This document shows positions 1-12,700 of a stretch of DNA of 64,000 nucleotides, one piece after another. The notes beneath the pieces were generated by a model, which saw nothing but the letters and a program-made list of their open reading frames with translations, had not been told where the DNA came from and searched no databases. The stretch is taken from contig JAGUCH010000006.1 of NCBI GenBank assembly GCA_019096065.1, forward strand, positions 1,198,001 through 1,262,000, read 5' to 3'. Source of the DNA: Paracyclopina nana (taxonomy: Eukaryota; Arthropoda; Copepoda; Cyclopoida; Cyclopettidae). Position 1 is the first letter of the stretch, and each line of letters starts with the position of its first letter. Both the position numbers and the translations under genes were made by a program.

Positions 1-1012
1 AAAAACCAGGGCAGTGAGAAGTAGATGGCAAACATGAGGCCACTTTGAAGTTCCCACCGGAATTGAGATACCACGTCTTGCTCTCGACCCATTTTCCTTC
101 GGGTTTTTAGCACAACAGTTCCTAGCTAGAAAGCCATTTTCGTACTAAATGGCTAGCATTCACGACGAGGTTTTTGCTTGTGTGGCGAAAATCGATACAT
201 TTGTACATATATGAGCGCGCATTTAACGCATTTCATGCCTGGGCTACACCATATAATAGCCTTTCTACTCACGTGAAATTAAGTGGTTCTCAAGCGTATA
301 TCGCATTCACTTATGTATTCAGCATATATACTACTACACTTGCAATATCGCGGATATCGACTAAGAGTGCCCTATTCTCGATACATTTATGCCCATAATC
401 CACCACTGTATTCGAAATAATGTGCAAGTTTAAAAATAGCAGCTTTTTAATTTTGTGGTCAGTTCTGATTACTTCGTTGGCAGAATTGAGTGAAAGCAAA
501 CACGCGAGGGCTTTCTAGTATATTTAGCGTTGACTGTAAATATAGTACAAAGTAATTAATCTTGATAGGATTATTATTTATTTTCAGAGACACAAAAAAG
601 TTGATAGCAGTAAACAATATTTTTTGAGAGAGAGATTGTTGTCTTTCATTCATTCACACTAGCTCTTTTTTTCAGCCTCGTTGCATTTCATCGCCAAGAG
701 CCAAAAAAAGATATTAGTCTTCTTCTTCTTCGGTTTTTGCTGCAAATTTCACACATTGATGACAGTAAAAAATATGGGGTGGGGGTGAAGAAAATCATCA
801 TATTGAACATGACATGAAACACTCATCTTCGCATTCTACTTTGTAGTATCTAAAATAAGTAGTAAGTCGCTCAATTGGCATCACCCTCATGGCTGTTGAC
901 GGTGAATACATTTTTGTACAAAATTGCTGCTGTCAAGCAATTCTTGCTAAGTACTGGAGTCGGATAGATGTTTTTAGTTTTTTTGAATTTTCTTCATGCA
1001 AGTACTTTTTGA
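1..1012. other. No gene seen
   Basis: This stretch has only short chance ORFs and T-rich runs. The part nearest the caveolin stop codon should contain that gene's 3' UTR, since caveolin is transcribed leftward, but I could not fix its poly(A) site. Confidence 0.4.
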
Positions 1013-2199
1013 TTAGGCCTCTTGAACCATTCGCTTTTCCACGCTCATCCTGGAGAAGACATGGCCAAAAGCGGAGCACACCGGCTCCACAGTGACTCGC
1101 ATGAGTCCGACGACAACCTGAAAATGTAGTACAATGATATAACCATCATCAGCACGATACCTCCAGAATTGATGGAGGAAAGATGAGGAGCAACAAAGCA
1201 TGAAAAAAGAAGACAATTCTTCTCAGTTGGAACGTTTGAAGCATAATTTATAGGCACAAAATGCTCTTTTATGTGAAATGCACTCATAAAGAGAAGTTGA
1301 TCTTACCCTTCTAAGAACGGCCACGTTGAGATCCAGAACGCGGAGAGCGGGAGACACAACCCAAATGTAGACCACAGTGAGGAGTGCGAACACAAAAGCC
1401 CACACCAGAGCAGCCGGAATCGCGATGAGAGAAGCGAAGATTTTGTAGAACCAAGACTTGGTCTGGCTGAAGACGACAAAGGCCAACTTCCACACCCAGT
1501 CAAAGCCTTGGGCAGCTTTGGGCTCGGCAATCACGTCATCGAAATCGAGCTGAAGTGAGCAAATAAGTAGTAGTAAAACAATGCATATATAAACGACGAC
1601 GCGCCCCATTTTTCCTGTCAACCTACTGCTGAGCCCTGTGATGGGATCACGTTTTCTTTTTGCTCTCTGCAATATCTGCTATTATAAACTTTTACCCCGC
1701 ATACGCCCCACCATAATGCGCGTTTTTGTGCGCGCGCGCAGCAAAAACGATTTCTTTTCACCACCCACGGAAGCAAAAAGTGCGGGAAAATACTGTAAAC
1801 TGGCCAAATGCTGCACATGTGTGCATGGCCGTTATGTCATTAAACTCACATCAATTTCCACGTTGACGTTGTTGCAGTCCCTGTTGCCCAAATCCAGATC
1901 CTTGGTGAAGAGATCAATGCAGTTGGGGCCGGGCTCCTTTTTCTCCTTGGGCTTCTTCTCCTTCTTCTCCTTCTTCTTCTTCTTGTCCTTCTCAGTGGAG
2001 TCGTCCTTCTTCTCCTCTCCCTCCTTCATCTCAATTTGCTCCTTCTCGGGAGTCTCGCCAGTCTTCTCAACCTGCAACAGCATTCCGCGCGTTAAAGTCT
2101 CCGCCGCTTTTTTAATAATACACATCAACTCACGTCTTCAAGCAGAGGCATGTTGGACTCGTTCAAATTGCTCTTGGATCCACTCTTCGAATCGGACAT
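1013..2199 (-). CDS. Caveolin
   Basis: Caveolin is the hairpin-inserted scaffold protein of plasma-membrane caveolae. Four exons are read on the minus strand: 2199-2134, 2071-1850, 1549-1307 and 1117-1013. All junctions are GT-AG and all phase 0, giving 211 residues. The key evidence is FDDVIAEP (about residue 99), close to the FEDVIAEP signature of vertebrate caveolins, followed by the scaffolding-type segment (FDWVWKLAFVVFSQTKSWFY) and a long hydrophobic hairpin (about 135-165). Residues 25-65 are unusually rich in Lys and Glu and should be disordered. The start ATG lies 17 nt after a good acceptor (ttttcag), so the first exon is non-coding or the message is trans-spliced. Caveolins are absent from Drosophila but present in nematodes and many other invertebrates. 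The family call is secure; which paralogue is not. Confidence 0.93.
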
Positions 2200-5100
2200 A
2201 ATTTGCGGTCTCGTGACCTGAAAATATGAATGAAAATTTTCTAAAAATGATCTCTTCCTCGAGGGCGAAGAAGAGCTTATGGGAAATGTGCCCTCGGGGC
2301 TGGAAACGGTGATGCGCGAAAATCTCGCACGGCGCAATTATAGCTTATACTATATGCGCGGCATGAAAATATTGAGGATTTCACTTTTACGTGTTCAATT
2401 ATGCAAAGCTGATTCTCGCATCACACACGCACAGAGCAGCAGCAGCCATCTTGTGCATGTCATGTTCGCGTATTTATGTGCATAATGAACTCGAGCCATA
2501 AACAAGGGTTGAAAATCAAACTTCAAAGGGGGGAGGGGTTGCGTGACAAAGGCTTTGATCATAACTTTGCGCCCTTCATTGCCTCGTTAGCAATTCATCT
2601 ATTCAACTGCTGAGCGCTTGGCCAGCTTCAAAATAAATAACCGCGATGACGCACCTTAAAACCATGAGACGTTTCGGGGCTTGGACCTTCGCGAGGCCAT
2701 TAGTTAGATTTTTACGCAGTCTATAATTCTTTTGAGGGTTGGGCTGCTAACTATGCATTATGACGAAGTGCTTGGGAAACGGCTTCTCTCCCAATAAAAT
2801 CATGGAAATAGCGTCAACTCAGGAGAGCTAGATGGATTGCATGTCTAATCGTGGTAATGACTTTACCAGACTTGCGGAGCAATTAGCGGTCAAAAAATTC
2901 TCCAGAATTCGAGAGATCTCACATTAAGTGTAACGCTAGCTCGGAGATTCGTGAATTTGACTCTCATCATACTACAAAGTAATTGATGACTGCCACGAAA
3001 AAGAGCTTGGCTTGGGCGAGGATTTTATTGCGCTATACAGCACTCTTTTTTCTATATTGGCCCCCATAAGTATTGGATTGCAGGAAGCTTCTCGTTTTAT
3101 GGCTGAAAATCTGGACTTCAACAAGGTGTCTCGTTTCACATTTAACAAACTCAACAACTTGTACAATCTGTCCATCATACTTAGACGCAATTGACTGCTG
3201 CTTGGTGGCTCGACAGAAAATGCAGCTGCAGCAGCAAGAAGATATTTATTTCGTCCAACATATGGACATGTGTGACATTTTTTACGACATGTGTCGAACT
3301 ATCAAAAAATTTGTGTGTACAAGCTGAGCGTTTTTAGTTGTTGTTGCGTTTTCTCAGCCTTGGGCTTTTTCGGAAGGACTCCGTTTGAAATGCCAGATGA
3401 AATGCCAAATATTTTGGCCACGACCCTCCCTGTTTTGCTTCTGGCATATCAGCAAAAGCAGAGGTATTTCATGTATTGACGAAATATTGCTACAAGTCTG
3501 GTTTCTTCACTCCAACTGCAAATGCAATGCAATGGAGAAAGACGTATAAAATTACCCCCAATAGCCTAGGTTGCTTGAGTGGATAATTTGCTAGCTAATT
3601 TCCTAACTAGGGAACTCGATTCCTAGTTTTGGGCACCATTAAAAAAAATGAAGCAAGTGCTCAAAGCCATGGATTTGTGCCATTTCCTGTCGAGCTTCTG
3701 CGCTAGCTCCTACTATCTGGAAGGATCGGTAGGTATTATATCTGCTTTAAAGCAGGAAAAGCTTATTAATCTTTCTGAGGAAAACTACTACCCTTGTTGT
3801 TGTTAGGAGTGGAAAAAACTATATTGGAGCAGCTGCCATCCTGCCTCGGCCACGCCATATTACTAAAGTATACTGTGAGAATTTCATAGTAGAACAAAAA
3901 TTGGTTCTACCAACACAATTTGAAATGGATTAATAATTCTGTTTTCATGACGCCAAATGCAATTTTTTTTGGAGCTTTTTCCTGCTTTGCCAGCAATTCG
4001 TGTTTTCTCGTTTTCTCTCTTACTAGCGTAATTCTGCGGAAGTGGCTTTTTGCCACAGGCCAACGGCAATTTAGGCATTATTATTCCACTGAACCACTTT
4101 TAAAGGCTGGGAGATGCGTGATTTTCGTTTTAATTATTTTTTGCCTGAAAGATGATGCGTCAGCTTTGAGTGTAGCTGCAATGTCTTCTTCCTTTGCATT
4201 CACCCCTCATTTGTTCCGCCAAAGAGAGCACATCCTCTTTGAAAGAGAATCAAGCTGGCGCTTACGGATTACTTGATTGATTTCCAAATGACTTTTTTGC
4301 AGTCACGAGACATAAAAAACGTGAGTCATGGATTAGCCCCCGAAATTGCTCTATGCGCAGAGCGAAAAAAGGCTTAAGTAGAAAATTATTGTGCGCAAAA
4401 GTCAAGCACGATTTGAAAAAAAAGCCTGCTAAGAAAGAAGCTTTATGTTGGCATGTCTGATAACAATCAGAGATTCCAACGCTCGCATGGAAAAAGGAGT
4501 GATTGAACGCGTCGCACTCAATCAATATCCAGCAACTATTAGTAGTGATCACTATAGTTATATGAACTTTTTCCAACCGACCAAACCCAGAGAAGTATTA
4601 GACGAGGCTGAAAAATTGCATCTGCCTAACATGCATGGCTTGGTGTGTAGATAAAAGCATGCAGCTGGTTCCTCTTTATTTTGAGGTATTCAGGTCAAAC
4701 AACTTTTACCATAAATGGCATTTGAACAATATATGGACCCATACGCCTATTTGCTTTTGAAATTGTGCTTTGACTTGTAATTTCTCCTTGCTTTGCGCTC
4801 TTTTGCAATTTAAGCAGATTAGCAACGCTGCTAAGCAACTGAGCTCATGCGATGATGAGAAAAGTTTCGAGTTCATCTGCATAAATATGCAGCATATATA
4901 CTTTGTGCATTGGAAAAAGCGGCCATCGTGATCATTGTCTATTTGGTTACTTTGTGTGGTCCCTCAAATCAATTCCTCTGCAGGTCATCGCACCCCTCTC
5001 TAAATCAGGCACTTGAGACCCATTTAGAGCCCCCATGACGTCCCAGGAAAATCCGTTACCTTTTTTTTTGGGGAAACTTTTTTTGGATAATTTGTGGGTT

Positions 5101-6453
5101 TTCTCCGACACGAATTCCAGCGCGCACATAGTATACTGGGGTGCAAACTAGCAAGTGGAAGGTATTTTTGGCATGAGTGCAGCAGCATGGGTGCATTTTC
5201 CTATGGTCACTGCTTCTTCGTTTTTATGGCTGACCTACTACGCAGCCAGGCCAGGGGTTGAAGAAATCTCTTTAAAAGAAAACCACTTGTTGTTCAAGTT
5301 GAACCTACTCCTATTATAAAAGCTGTTGTTTTACGGTTTTCCTGCACCATCATCACGCTTCAGAAGCCATCGGGAAAAACGAATTTTCAGCAATGACGCG
5401 ACACAATTTGCTTTTTCACCTTCTTTTGTTATCCAGCTCTGAGATGAGTTTCACTACATTTTTTACGAATAGCTGCAAACGGAAACGGATAACGAGCGAA
5501 ATCTCACCTTTTTGCAACGACGTGGAAGCGGTGGTTAAAAAGGGGGGCGAATTAATTACCGCACAGACTATGACAACCACTGCAATTCAGAGGTGACTGA
5601 CTTGTGTTCGGTTGTTGCAGCGGGGTGTGTCGGTCCGTCGCACAAACTTGCGCTCGCGTCTTGCTGCGAGTGCGTGCATTCTCGCTGCAACCGACCTATG
5701 CGCGCCGAAACGCCGTTCGCGTTTCACCTGTGAACATGTAACGCATGTTTGGCTATCATCATCATCTGCAGTAATTTGAAGCTTTCTGTTTCCAAACTGT
5801 TTGGCGTCGTTTTCCCCATGTGTTCTAAATACGTTAGCAATAACATATCAGTCAGTGATGTGTCGGAATGCGTAAACAGAGGCTGAAAAGTCGGGAAAAT
5901 CGTGATGGTTCCAGGCTCACGATTTTCACCAAAGGAAGTTGTGCTTTATTCGCAGCTGCCTTTTTTCGAATGAACCATCATTACTAATGTTGGAGCGCAG
6001 TAGCATTGAGCTCTTGCAGTAAAACGATTTACAGAAGCTTTTCAGTCACTCCCCTTATAGCCGTTTTTGGGCGCACATACTACCATTAAAACCTTTTTTT
6101 AAGAAGCAGAAAAACGGATTTAAATTCACGGAGATTTTCGGCCCTGCTAGGAAAAATTGCAAAAAAAGGTGAACTCTTTCATGCAAATGCTAGAAATGCC
6201 TGTCCTCATCAATAACGCACCTTTTTGCAACAATGAAACCGTGCGAAGCCATCTAATAATAATGTAGAGACTAAAATTACCATAATTTTATTTTGCATAG
6301 AAAGGATAAAAAAGAGGTCGTGACAGATGGAGCCGAAGCGCTTGCCAACTCTAGCTGCGAGAGGAACTTCTCTGTAGTTCAGTGACAGAGCGCCAGGTTT
6401 CTCTAGCAAAGTCCACGCAAGCGCCATCTATTGCTCGTAAACCGAAACACCGC
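2200..6453. other. Intergenic, no gene supported
   Basis: Only short unconserved ORFs are visible, on both strands. The promoter and any non-coding first exon of caveolin should lie here. The one compositional oddity is a CpG-rich patch near 5.6-5.75 kb, listed separately. Confidence 0.45.
5601..5750. promoter_or_regulatory. CpG-rich patch, possible promoter
   Basis: This patch of about 150 bp is dense in CG dinucleotides (cgcgcgccgaaacg-type sequence) inside otherwise AT-rich DNA. Such patches often mark promoters or untranslated first exons. The nearest candidates are caveolin downstream on the minus strand, or an unseen transcript. No TATA box or coding exon could be tied to it. This is inference from composition only. 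Confidence 0.25.
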
Positions 6454-7621
6454 TTATGCAAAAGGCCATTTCAGCCCCACGTAGTTGCCAATCATTCTGA
6501 GCAAATTGGTATACTTGTTGTCGCTCAAATTGAGCCCCCAGCCCGACATTTTTGGCAGAGCGGCTGCATTTGAGAAAGTGCCACCGTTGTTGTCATCAAT
6601 AATTTCTCCGGACTGACCATAAAGAATTCCTTTGCCCTTTGGCCTTCCTTGCGAAAACTCGCCTACATACTTTTGGCCATTCTGAAGGAACAGCGTGCCG
6701 TTCGTGCCTTCTGGATACCCATTGACCCATGGTCCTATATACTTTGGGCTTCCGTCCTTGTAGTATGCAGCCCCCATGCCCCATCGTGTATCATTAATGT
6801 AATTGCCAACATAATATTCGCCAGTGGAGCCGAAGCTTTCTATGCCCTAAGAGAAAAAAGAGACCGTGAAAAAAATTATTACACTACTTGGGCGCATATG
6901 ATATCGGAAAACGATTTTTCTCCGCAGACGTGTTTACGCATTTATCAATAAATCATTATCATATGTGAGAAAAAATTGCTAGCTAGTAGTTTTACTTACA
7001 TGCCCGTTGCGCATGCCTTTCTCGAAGTAGCCAGTGTACACGTCTCCGATGGTGGCCACGGAGAATTTCCCATATCCATGCTTGAATCCATCTTTGAATT
7101 GCCCATCATACCTATTGCCGTTGTGAAAAATGGCGGTGCCATTGCCGTTCTGCAATCCGGAGAGCCAGCTTCCAATATAAATTCCAGTTCGGCTCTCAAG
7201 CGTTCCAATGCCTGTTGGCAAGACGAAGGAGGTTATTGCATAATTGCTCCGGATTTTCGGAGGAAAATTGCGTGTGACCTTCTTGCAGATCATTTTTCCA
7301 CTGGCCGAAATATCGATCTCCCTCGGAATAAATGAAAATATTTCCAGGCCCATAGAGGGTTCCATTTGCCCATCTCATTTCTCCCCAGCCGTGGCGAAAT
7401 CCGGACGTGCAATTGAGCTCTCCCACATAATCACCTTGGCTTATCACCAATTGCCAGATTTTTAGGCCAGCAGAAATTCCCGAGAGAAACGGAAAGGCGA
7501 GCTCGAACCTTTCTCTCGCCTCGGCCGTATTATTGGCCAGATTGATTTCGTTGCAGCACCAAATAAAATCAACGAGGGCCAAAATCATCAGAAAAAAAGA
7601 GGCTGGCACGACGTCTGTCAT
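6454..7621 (-). CDS. MORN-repeat protein with hydrophobic N-terminus
   Basis: The function is not known. MORN repeats usually form elongated membrane- or lipid-associated scaffolds. Three exons (7621-7279, 7211-7000, 6846-6454) join in frame to give 315 residues. The introns are short (67 and 153 bp). The 67-bp intron is supported because splicing restores an uninterrupted MORN register (DLQEG|IGTLE). At least six repeats of the GxYxGxWxxGxxxGxG type run from about residue 63 to 270. Residues 8-23 are strongly hydrophobic (SFFLMILALVDFIWCC), which looks like a signal peptide or anchor and is unusual for MORN proteins. Several NxS/T sites fit entry into the secretory path. The ATG immediately follows an acceptor-like ...ccaag. 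The repeat family is certain; the role is open. Confidence 0.85.
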
Positions 7622-7823
7622 CTTGGATAAAAGAAAAGATACTCATCGCAAAAGTACAGTTATGCAACTTGTGCCATAAACTACAATTTTTTCCCGCCTC
7701 ATTCATGCATGAGCTCATTTCCGGAGAGCCAAGCAAAACTTCATTCTTATTCTATATTAAAAAAAATGCATGTACTCAGTGAAAGATTTCCTTAAGATTT
7801 ATTGCTATTTTTCTTAATGAAGT

Positions 7824-8050
7824 TATTGTACTTTTGACTTCCTGGCAATTACTCTTTTACGCAACTAACCCTTTTCCTGCTTCCGCCTAACAACACTCAC
7901 TCTTATGATAGTGCCGTAACCTTGTGCGACAGATATATAAGCGCGAGTACTGCAATAAAGGAACAGATTTGATACTGACTTTGAGCTAGCAAGTTGTGCT
8001 CATTCCGGCTCGCCATAGTTGTAGGATCTTGGGAAGTCCAGGATACAATA
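7824..8050 (+). repeat. Left LTR of the retroelement
   Basis: This 227-bp direct repeat is base-for-base the same as the copy at the right end as far as I can read. It contains atatataagc (a TATA-like box) and aataaa downstream, in the order expected for an LTR promoter and poly(A) signal. A tTGG-starting stretch directly follows and is the likely primer-binding site; I could not name the tRNA. Confidence 0.93.
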
Positions 8051-8166
8051 TTGGTGGCATCTGACTTTTCGACCTCACGTCCTCGTTTTTAACCTGGGGG
8101 AGGGACTCTGCCCTTTTTGCTTGCTTGCAAAAGAGCAGACTTTGCGCCGGAATATAGTCAGTGTAT

Positions 8167-9735
8167 ATGCCTGGCTCAGGACGAGTTGCAGGTGAAGAAG
8201 ACGTACCAGTGGAGCCTGGTAATCAAGAGGAGCCTGCGGGCAATTTGGATCAATTGGGCAGTCACAGCACTACTGCCATGGCCAACAGGGCAATCAAGGC
8301 AATCGATTTGCCTGAGTTTTCTGGCGACCGATCGACGGACAAGCTTGGACCTCGAGCCTGGGTGACACGCATAGATCACCTGCGTACAATTGTCAATCAA
8401 GGGGCTGCTGCTGCTGAACAACCCCGCTGGAGTGATGAAGCCACTGCAAGTTATGCAGCTTTGGCCTTGAAAGGCAAAGCAGGTCAGTGGTATAATATTT
8501 TGGCTGAGGAGAAGCGGACGCCCTCCACTTGGGAGGGGCCTAATGGATTGAAGAAGATTTTTCTTGCTCGTTTCCACCATGTGTGCACCTTGGCTGAAGA
8601 ATCGGCAATTGAAGACTCCTTGGTACAGGAGCCTAATGAGACGGTCAAGGACTTCTTTGATAGGGTCAAAACTGGGACCCTGACCTTAATGGAGAACTTT
8701 GCACCTTTGGAGAACACCCCCACCACTCTGGTTGCCGCGGGTAAACTGCCAGAGGTCCAGGAATTGGCGAAGAATGAGGCCTACCAATTTATGGTGAAGC
8801 GCCGATTTGTACATGGGCTCATCAAGACCATCAAGTCGCAGGTTGTGGTCCAAGAATACACCAAGTTGGAAGATATAGTTGGCTTCGCATCAAGAGTGGA
8901 AGCTTCATTTTCCAATGACAAGAAGGCTTCAGTACCACCACCAGAGGTTAATGCCATCAAGATTCAAGATAAGGAAGATCAACCGGCCCAACCCAAGAAT
9001 CAAGAAAGCCTCGAGCCTGGGTGAGGATTGAAGAAGATTTTTCTTGCTCGTTTCCACCATGTGTGCACCTTGGCTGAAGAATCGGCAATTGAAGACTCCT
9101 TGGTACAGGAGCCTAATGAGACGGTCAAGGACTTCTTTGATAGGGTCAAAACTGGGACCCTGACCTTAATGGAGAACTTTGCACCTTTGGAGAACACCCC
9201 CACCACTCTGGTTGCCGCGGGTAAACTGCCAGAGGTCCAGGAATTGGCGAAGAATGAGGCCTACCAATTTATGGTGAAGCGCCGATTTGTACATGGGCTC
9301 ATCAAGACCATCAAGTCGCAGGTTGTGGTCCAAGAATACACCAAGTTGGAAGATATAGTTGGCTTCGCATCAAGAGTGGAAGCTTCATTTTCCAAATACA
9401 AGAAGGCTTCAGTACCACCACCAGAGGTTAATGCCATCAAGATTCAAGATAAGGAAGATCAACCGGCCCAACCCAAGAATCAAGAAAGCCTCGAAAATAC
9501 AGTGGAGAAATTCATTGACCTTGTCAAAGGTCGCCTTGGGGAACGCAGACCACCTAGGACCTCACAGGGTAATCGCCTTAAATGCTGGTATTGCGACATT
9601 CCAGGCCACCGAGAGACGGAGTGTTTCAGCAAGAAAAGAGATCAGAAGAACAATCTATATAAACCCAAGCCTGGAAGCAAGAGGGCCAGCGAAGGGAAGC
9701 AAGCTCATGAAGTTCAAGGTGATTTAAACTGGTAG
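8167..9735 (+). pseudogene. Gag-like region of the LTR element
   Basis: This region encodes a retrotransposon Gag-type capsid sequence and, near its end, one CCHC zinc knuckle (CWYCDIPGHRETEC), the nucleic-acid-binding motif of Ty3/gypsy Gag. The region looks broken, with about one break, while the rest of the element is open. The family assignment rests on the zinc knuckle and its place ahead of pol. Confidence 0.8.
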
Positions 9736-9794
9736 GCGGCCGTCCCGCGCTCCAGCCGACGCGCCGCCCTGGTCTGGCCGCTTCAACATTCTCG

Positions 9795-12700
9795 ATGCTA
9801 CTCTCATACTTCACAACTATGACTGTAAGTCGACCTGTTACCAATAAACGGCCATTTTTGACTGTAACCTGCCACGGAGCAAACTTCAATTGCCTTTACG
9901 ATACTGGTGCTAATATCAGCTTGTTGTCACGCACCGCCTTTAGGAAGATTCCCATTGACAAGAGGCCTCAAAAAGTGCTAACTGCATCCCCGCTAAGAGC
10001 TACCTGTGCGTCCGGTACGCCTCTGCGAATACTTGGACTTTATCAGCTGCCATGTGACATCAAAGGAAAACAAACTCTGTGCGACTTTTACGTTTGTGAC
10101 TCCTTAAATGTAGAAGGTATCCTGGGGGTAGATATTATCCATGCTGCTGGTTTACACTACGACCCCATCTCCATGGCCATTCACTACAAGAAAACCTCGC
10201 CAACTGCTGCTGTTGTCCACAATGACACTTTTTTGCCTGCCAGAAGCGTTGCAACTGTCAGACTGTTAATTACCGATGAAGAACGCAAACGACAACCAAA
10301 TTTTGAAGGATGTTTCAAGCTCAGAAATTACGAGGATTCCATGGTGTGCGCAGACGACTGCCTTCTTCGAACAGACGACTTTGGAATCGCTACTGTGAAA
10401 ATCACCAACCCTGGATTGGAGCCCGCTACACTGAAGAAGGGTCTAAAAATTGGTGAACTCGTCAACATTGATTTATCAGATTTTGTACCGTTTAATGATG
10501 CATTTGCTTGTGTTTCCAGCATTTCTACTTCGGGACAGCCTCCTAGGCATGATCCCATGGTGAAGGAGTATATTAACAAGCATGCCAGACTTGACCACTT
10601 GACTCCTAATGAGCGTCAGAATTATTTAAAACTGCTCTTAAACAATTCTGACGTTATTTCCATTTCAGAATATGACTTGGGTAAATGTACCCTAATGAAG
10701 CACAAGATCAATCTGACTAACAAGAACCCAGTGTTCAACAAACAATTTCCGATCCCTCAGAAACATTTAGAGCACATCAGTGAAAGTGTTGACGAATGGC
10801 TTAAAATGGGAATCATTGAGCCATCTGACTCCGAATGGAATTCCTCAATATTCTGTGTCCCAAGAAAATTACCAGATGGACAGACAGGCTGGAGACCAGT
10901 GATTGATTATAGAGGCCTGAATGCCAAAACAGAGCCATCAAGCTATCGCCTCCCACTCATCTCCGAATGCATCGATGACATTGGAAGGTCAGGAACCCAA
11001 CTTTTCTCTCAATTAGACCTCCGCAATGGTTTTCACCAAATGCAAATGGATGAATCGTCCAAACATTTGACCGCTTTTACTATCCCTGGAAGAGGCCAAT
11101 TTCAATACTGCAGGGCACCGTTTGGACTTTGCAACATGCCCCTATCATTTCAACGTATGATGATGAAAGTGTTTGAACACCTAACTCCCAAGCGAGTTTT
11201 GCTATATTTAGATGATATTCTAGTCAAGGGAACTGATCACAAAGACATGATTGCAGGTTTGGAGGAATGCTTTGCGCGGCTTCGGAGAGCAAATCTGAAA
11301 ATCAACCTCCCCAAGTGTTCCTTTGGAACTACTGAGTGCACTTATCTAGGCTTCACCTTAACACCTACGGGTTACCAACCCAACAAGAGGAAATTACAAG
11401 CCATAGAAGACGCTCCTCCACCTACTACTGTCCGTGAGATAAGACAATTTCTGGGACTATGCAATTTCTTTCGGTCCTGCATTCCAAGGTTTAGCAAGCA
11501 CTCACACGCGTTATCACAGTTAACCTGCAAAGACTCAAGCTGGCGCTCTGGCCCTCTGCCCCCTCAAGCCTTACATTCTTTGCAGAAATTGAGGGAGTTT
11601 TTGTTTAGTGTGCTTTTGTTGGCTTCCCCCAAGCCCGAGTTCGACTCCCTTTTATTGGTGGATGTTTCCCAAGGCACTGTCGACAACAGTTTGGATGGTG
11701 GACTGGGCGCTGTGTTGATCGAGGACCAAAAAAACGAGCCAAGAGTAAGCAGCTATGCATCAAGGAGTCTCCTAAAGCACGAGAAGAACTACACACCTTA
11801 TCTACTTGAACTATTGGCTTGCACTTGGGCAATTGAACACTATGCCGTCTACCTTACTGGAACCAAGTTCACATTGTACAGTGATCACAAACCCTTGGAG
11901 AAGCTCAACAAGACCCATACTCGCACTCTTTCTCGCCTCCAGGACCTCATGATACAGCATTCATTTACGGTCCAATATTGTCCAGGTGACAAAAATCCTG
12001 CTGACTTTTGTTCTAGAAATGTGCCCGAGGCCTTGCGCCAAATCAACGCCTGTGTGTATGGGGTCTCTACAGAAGCCTTAGAGGATTTGGAAGTCATGAA
12101 GCAGCTGCAGAATTCAGACACGGTGCTTTCCGCTCTGATCGCCAAGATCAAGACCAATTTAACGCCATCTACTCCCGAACTGAAGCGAGTTGTGAATAGA
12201 TATGCCAGACATTGTGAACTCAAAGATGACATCTTGCTGATAACAATTGGACAACTAGGCCGCCGGGTCATTTGTGCACCGGCTATATGCCAGGCTGACA
12301 TCATTAGTGCTGCTCACGCTGCCGTTGGCCATAAAGGAGTTTACAAAACTTGTGAACGAATACGAGAACAATATTTCTGGCCGAATATGGTGGCCGACGT
12401 GGAAGAATACATTGGCTCATGCTGGAAATGTGACAAAAGCAAGCTAAAGTCAAAACACCCCAACACTCCCTTAAACCCGCTATCTCAACCTAGAGGGCCA
12501 TTTGAACGAGTGCACTGTGATCTCTTCGGACCACTACGAACGTCAGGTAGACAAAAGAAGTTTATCCTAGTCATCACGGATGCTTTCACAAAATATGCCG
12601 AATTTGTGGCATTGCCAGACAAGACTCCAGAGACAGTTAGCCGAGGCATTTTCAACAGGTGGATTTCGCGCTATGGATCACCATGCATTTTGGTAACCGA

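Noticed and set aside
1638-2201. 187-codon ORF opposite caveolin exons 1 and 2
   Set aside because: It is the antisense shadow of the Lys/Glu-rich caveolin exon, giving artificial Ser/Phe runs.
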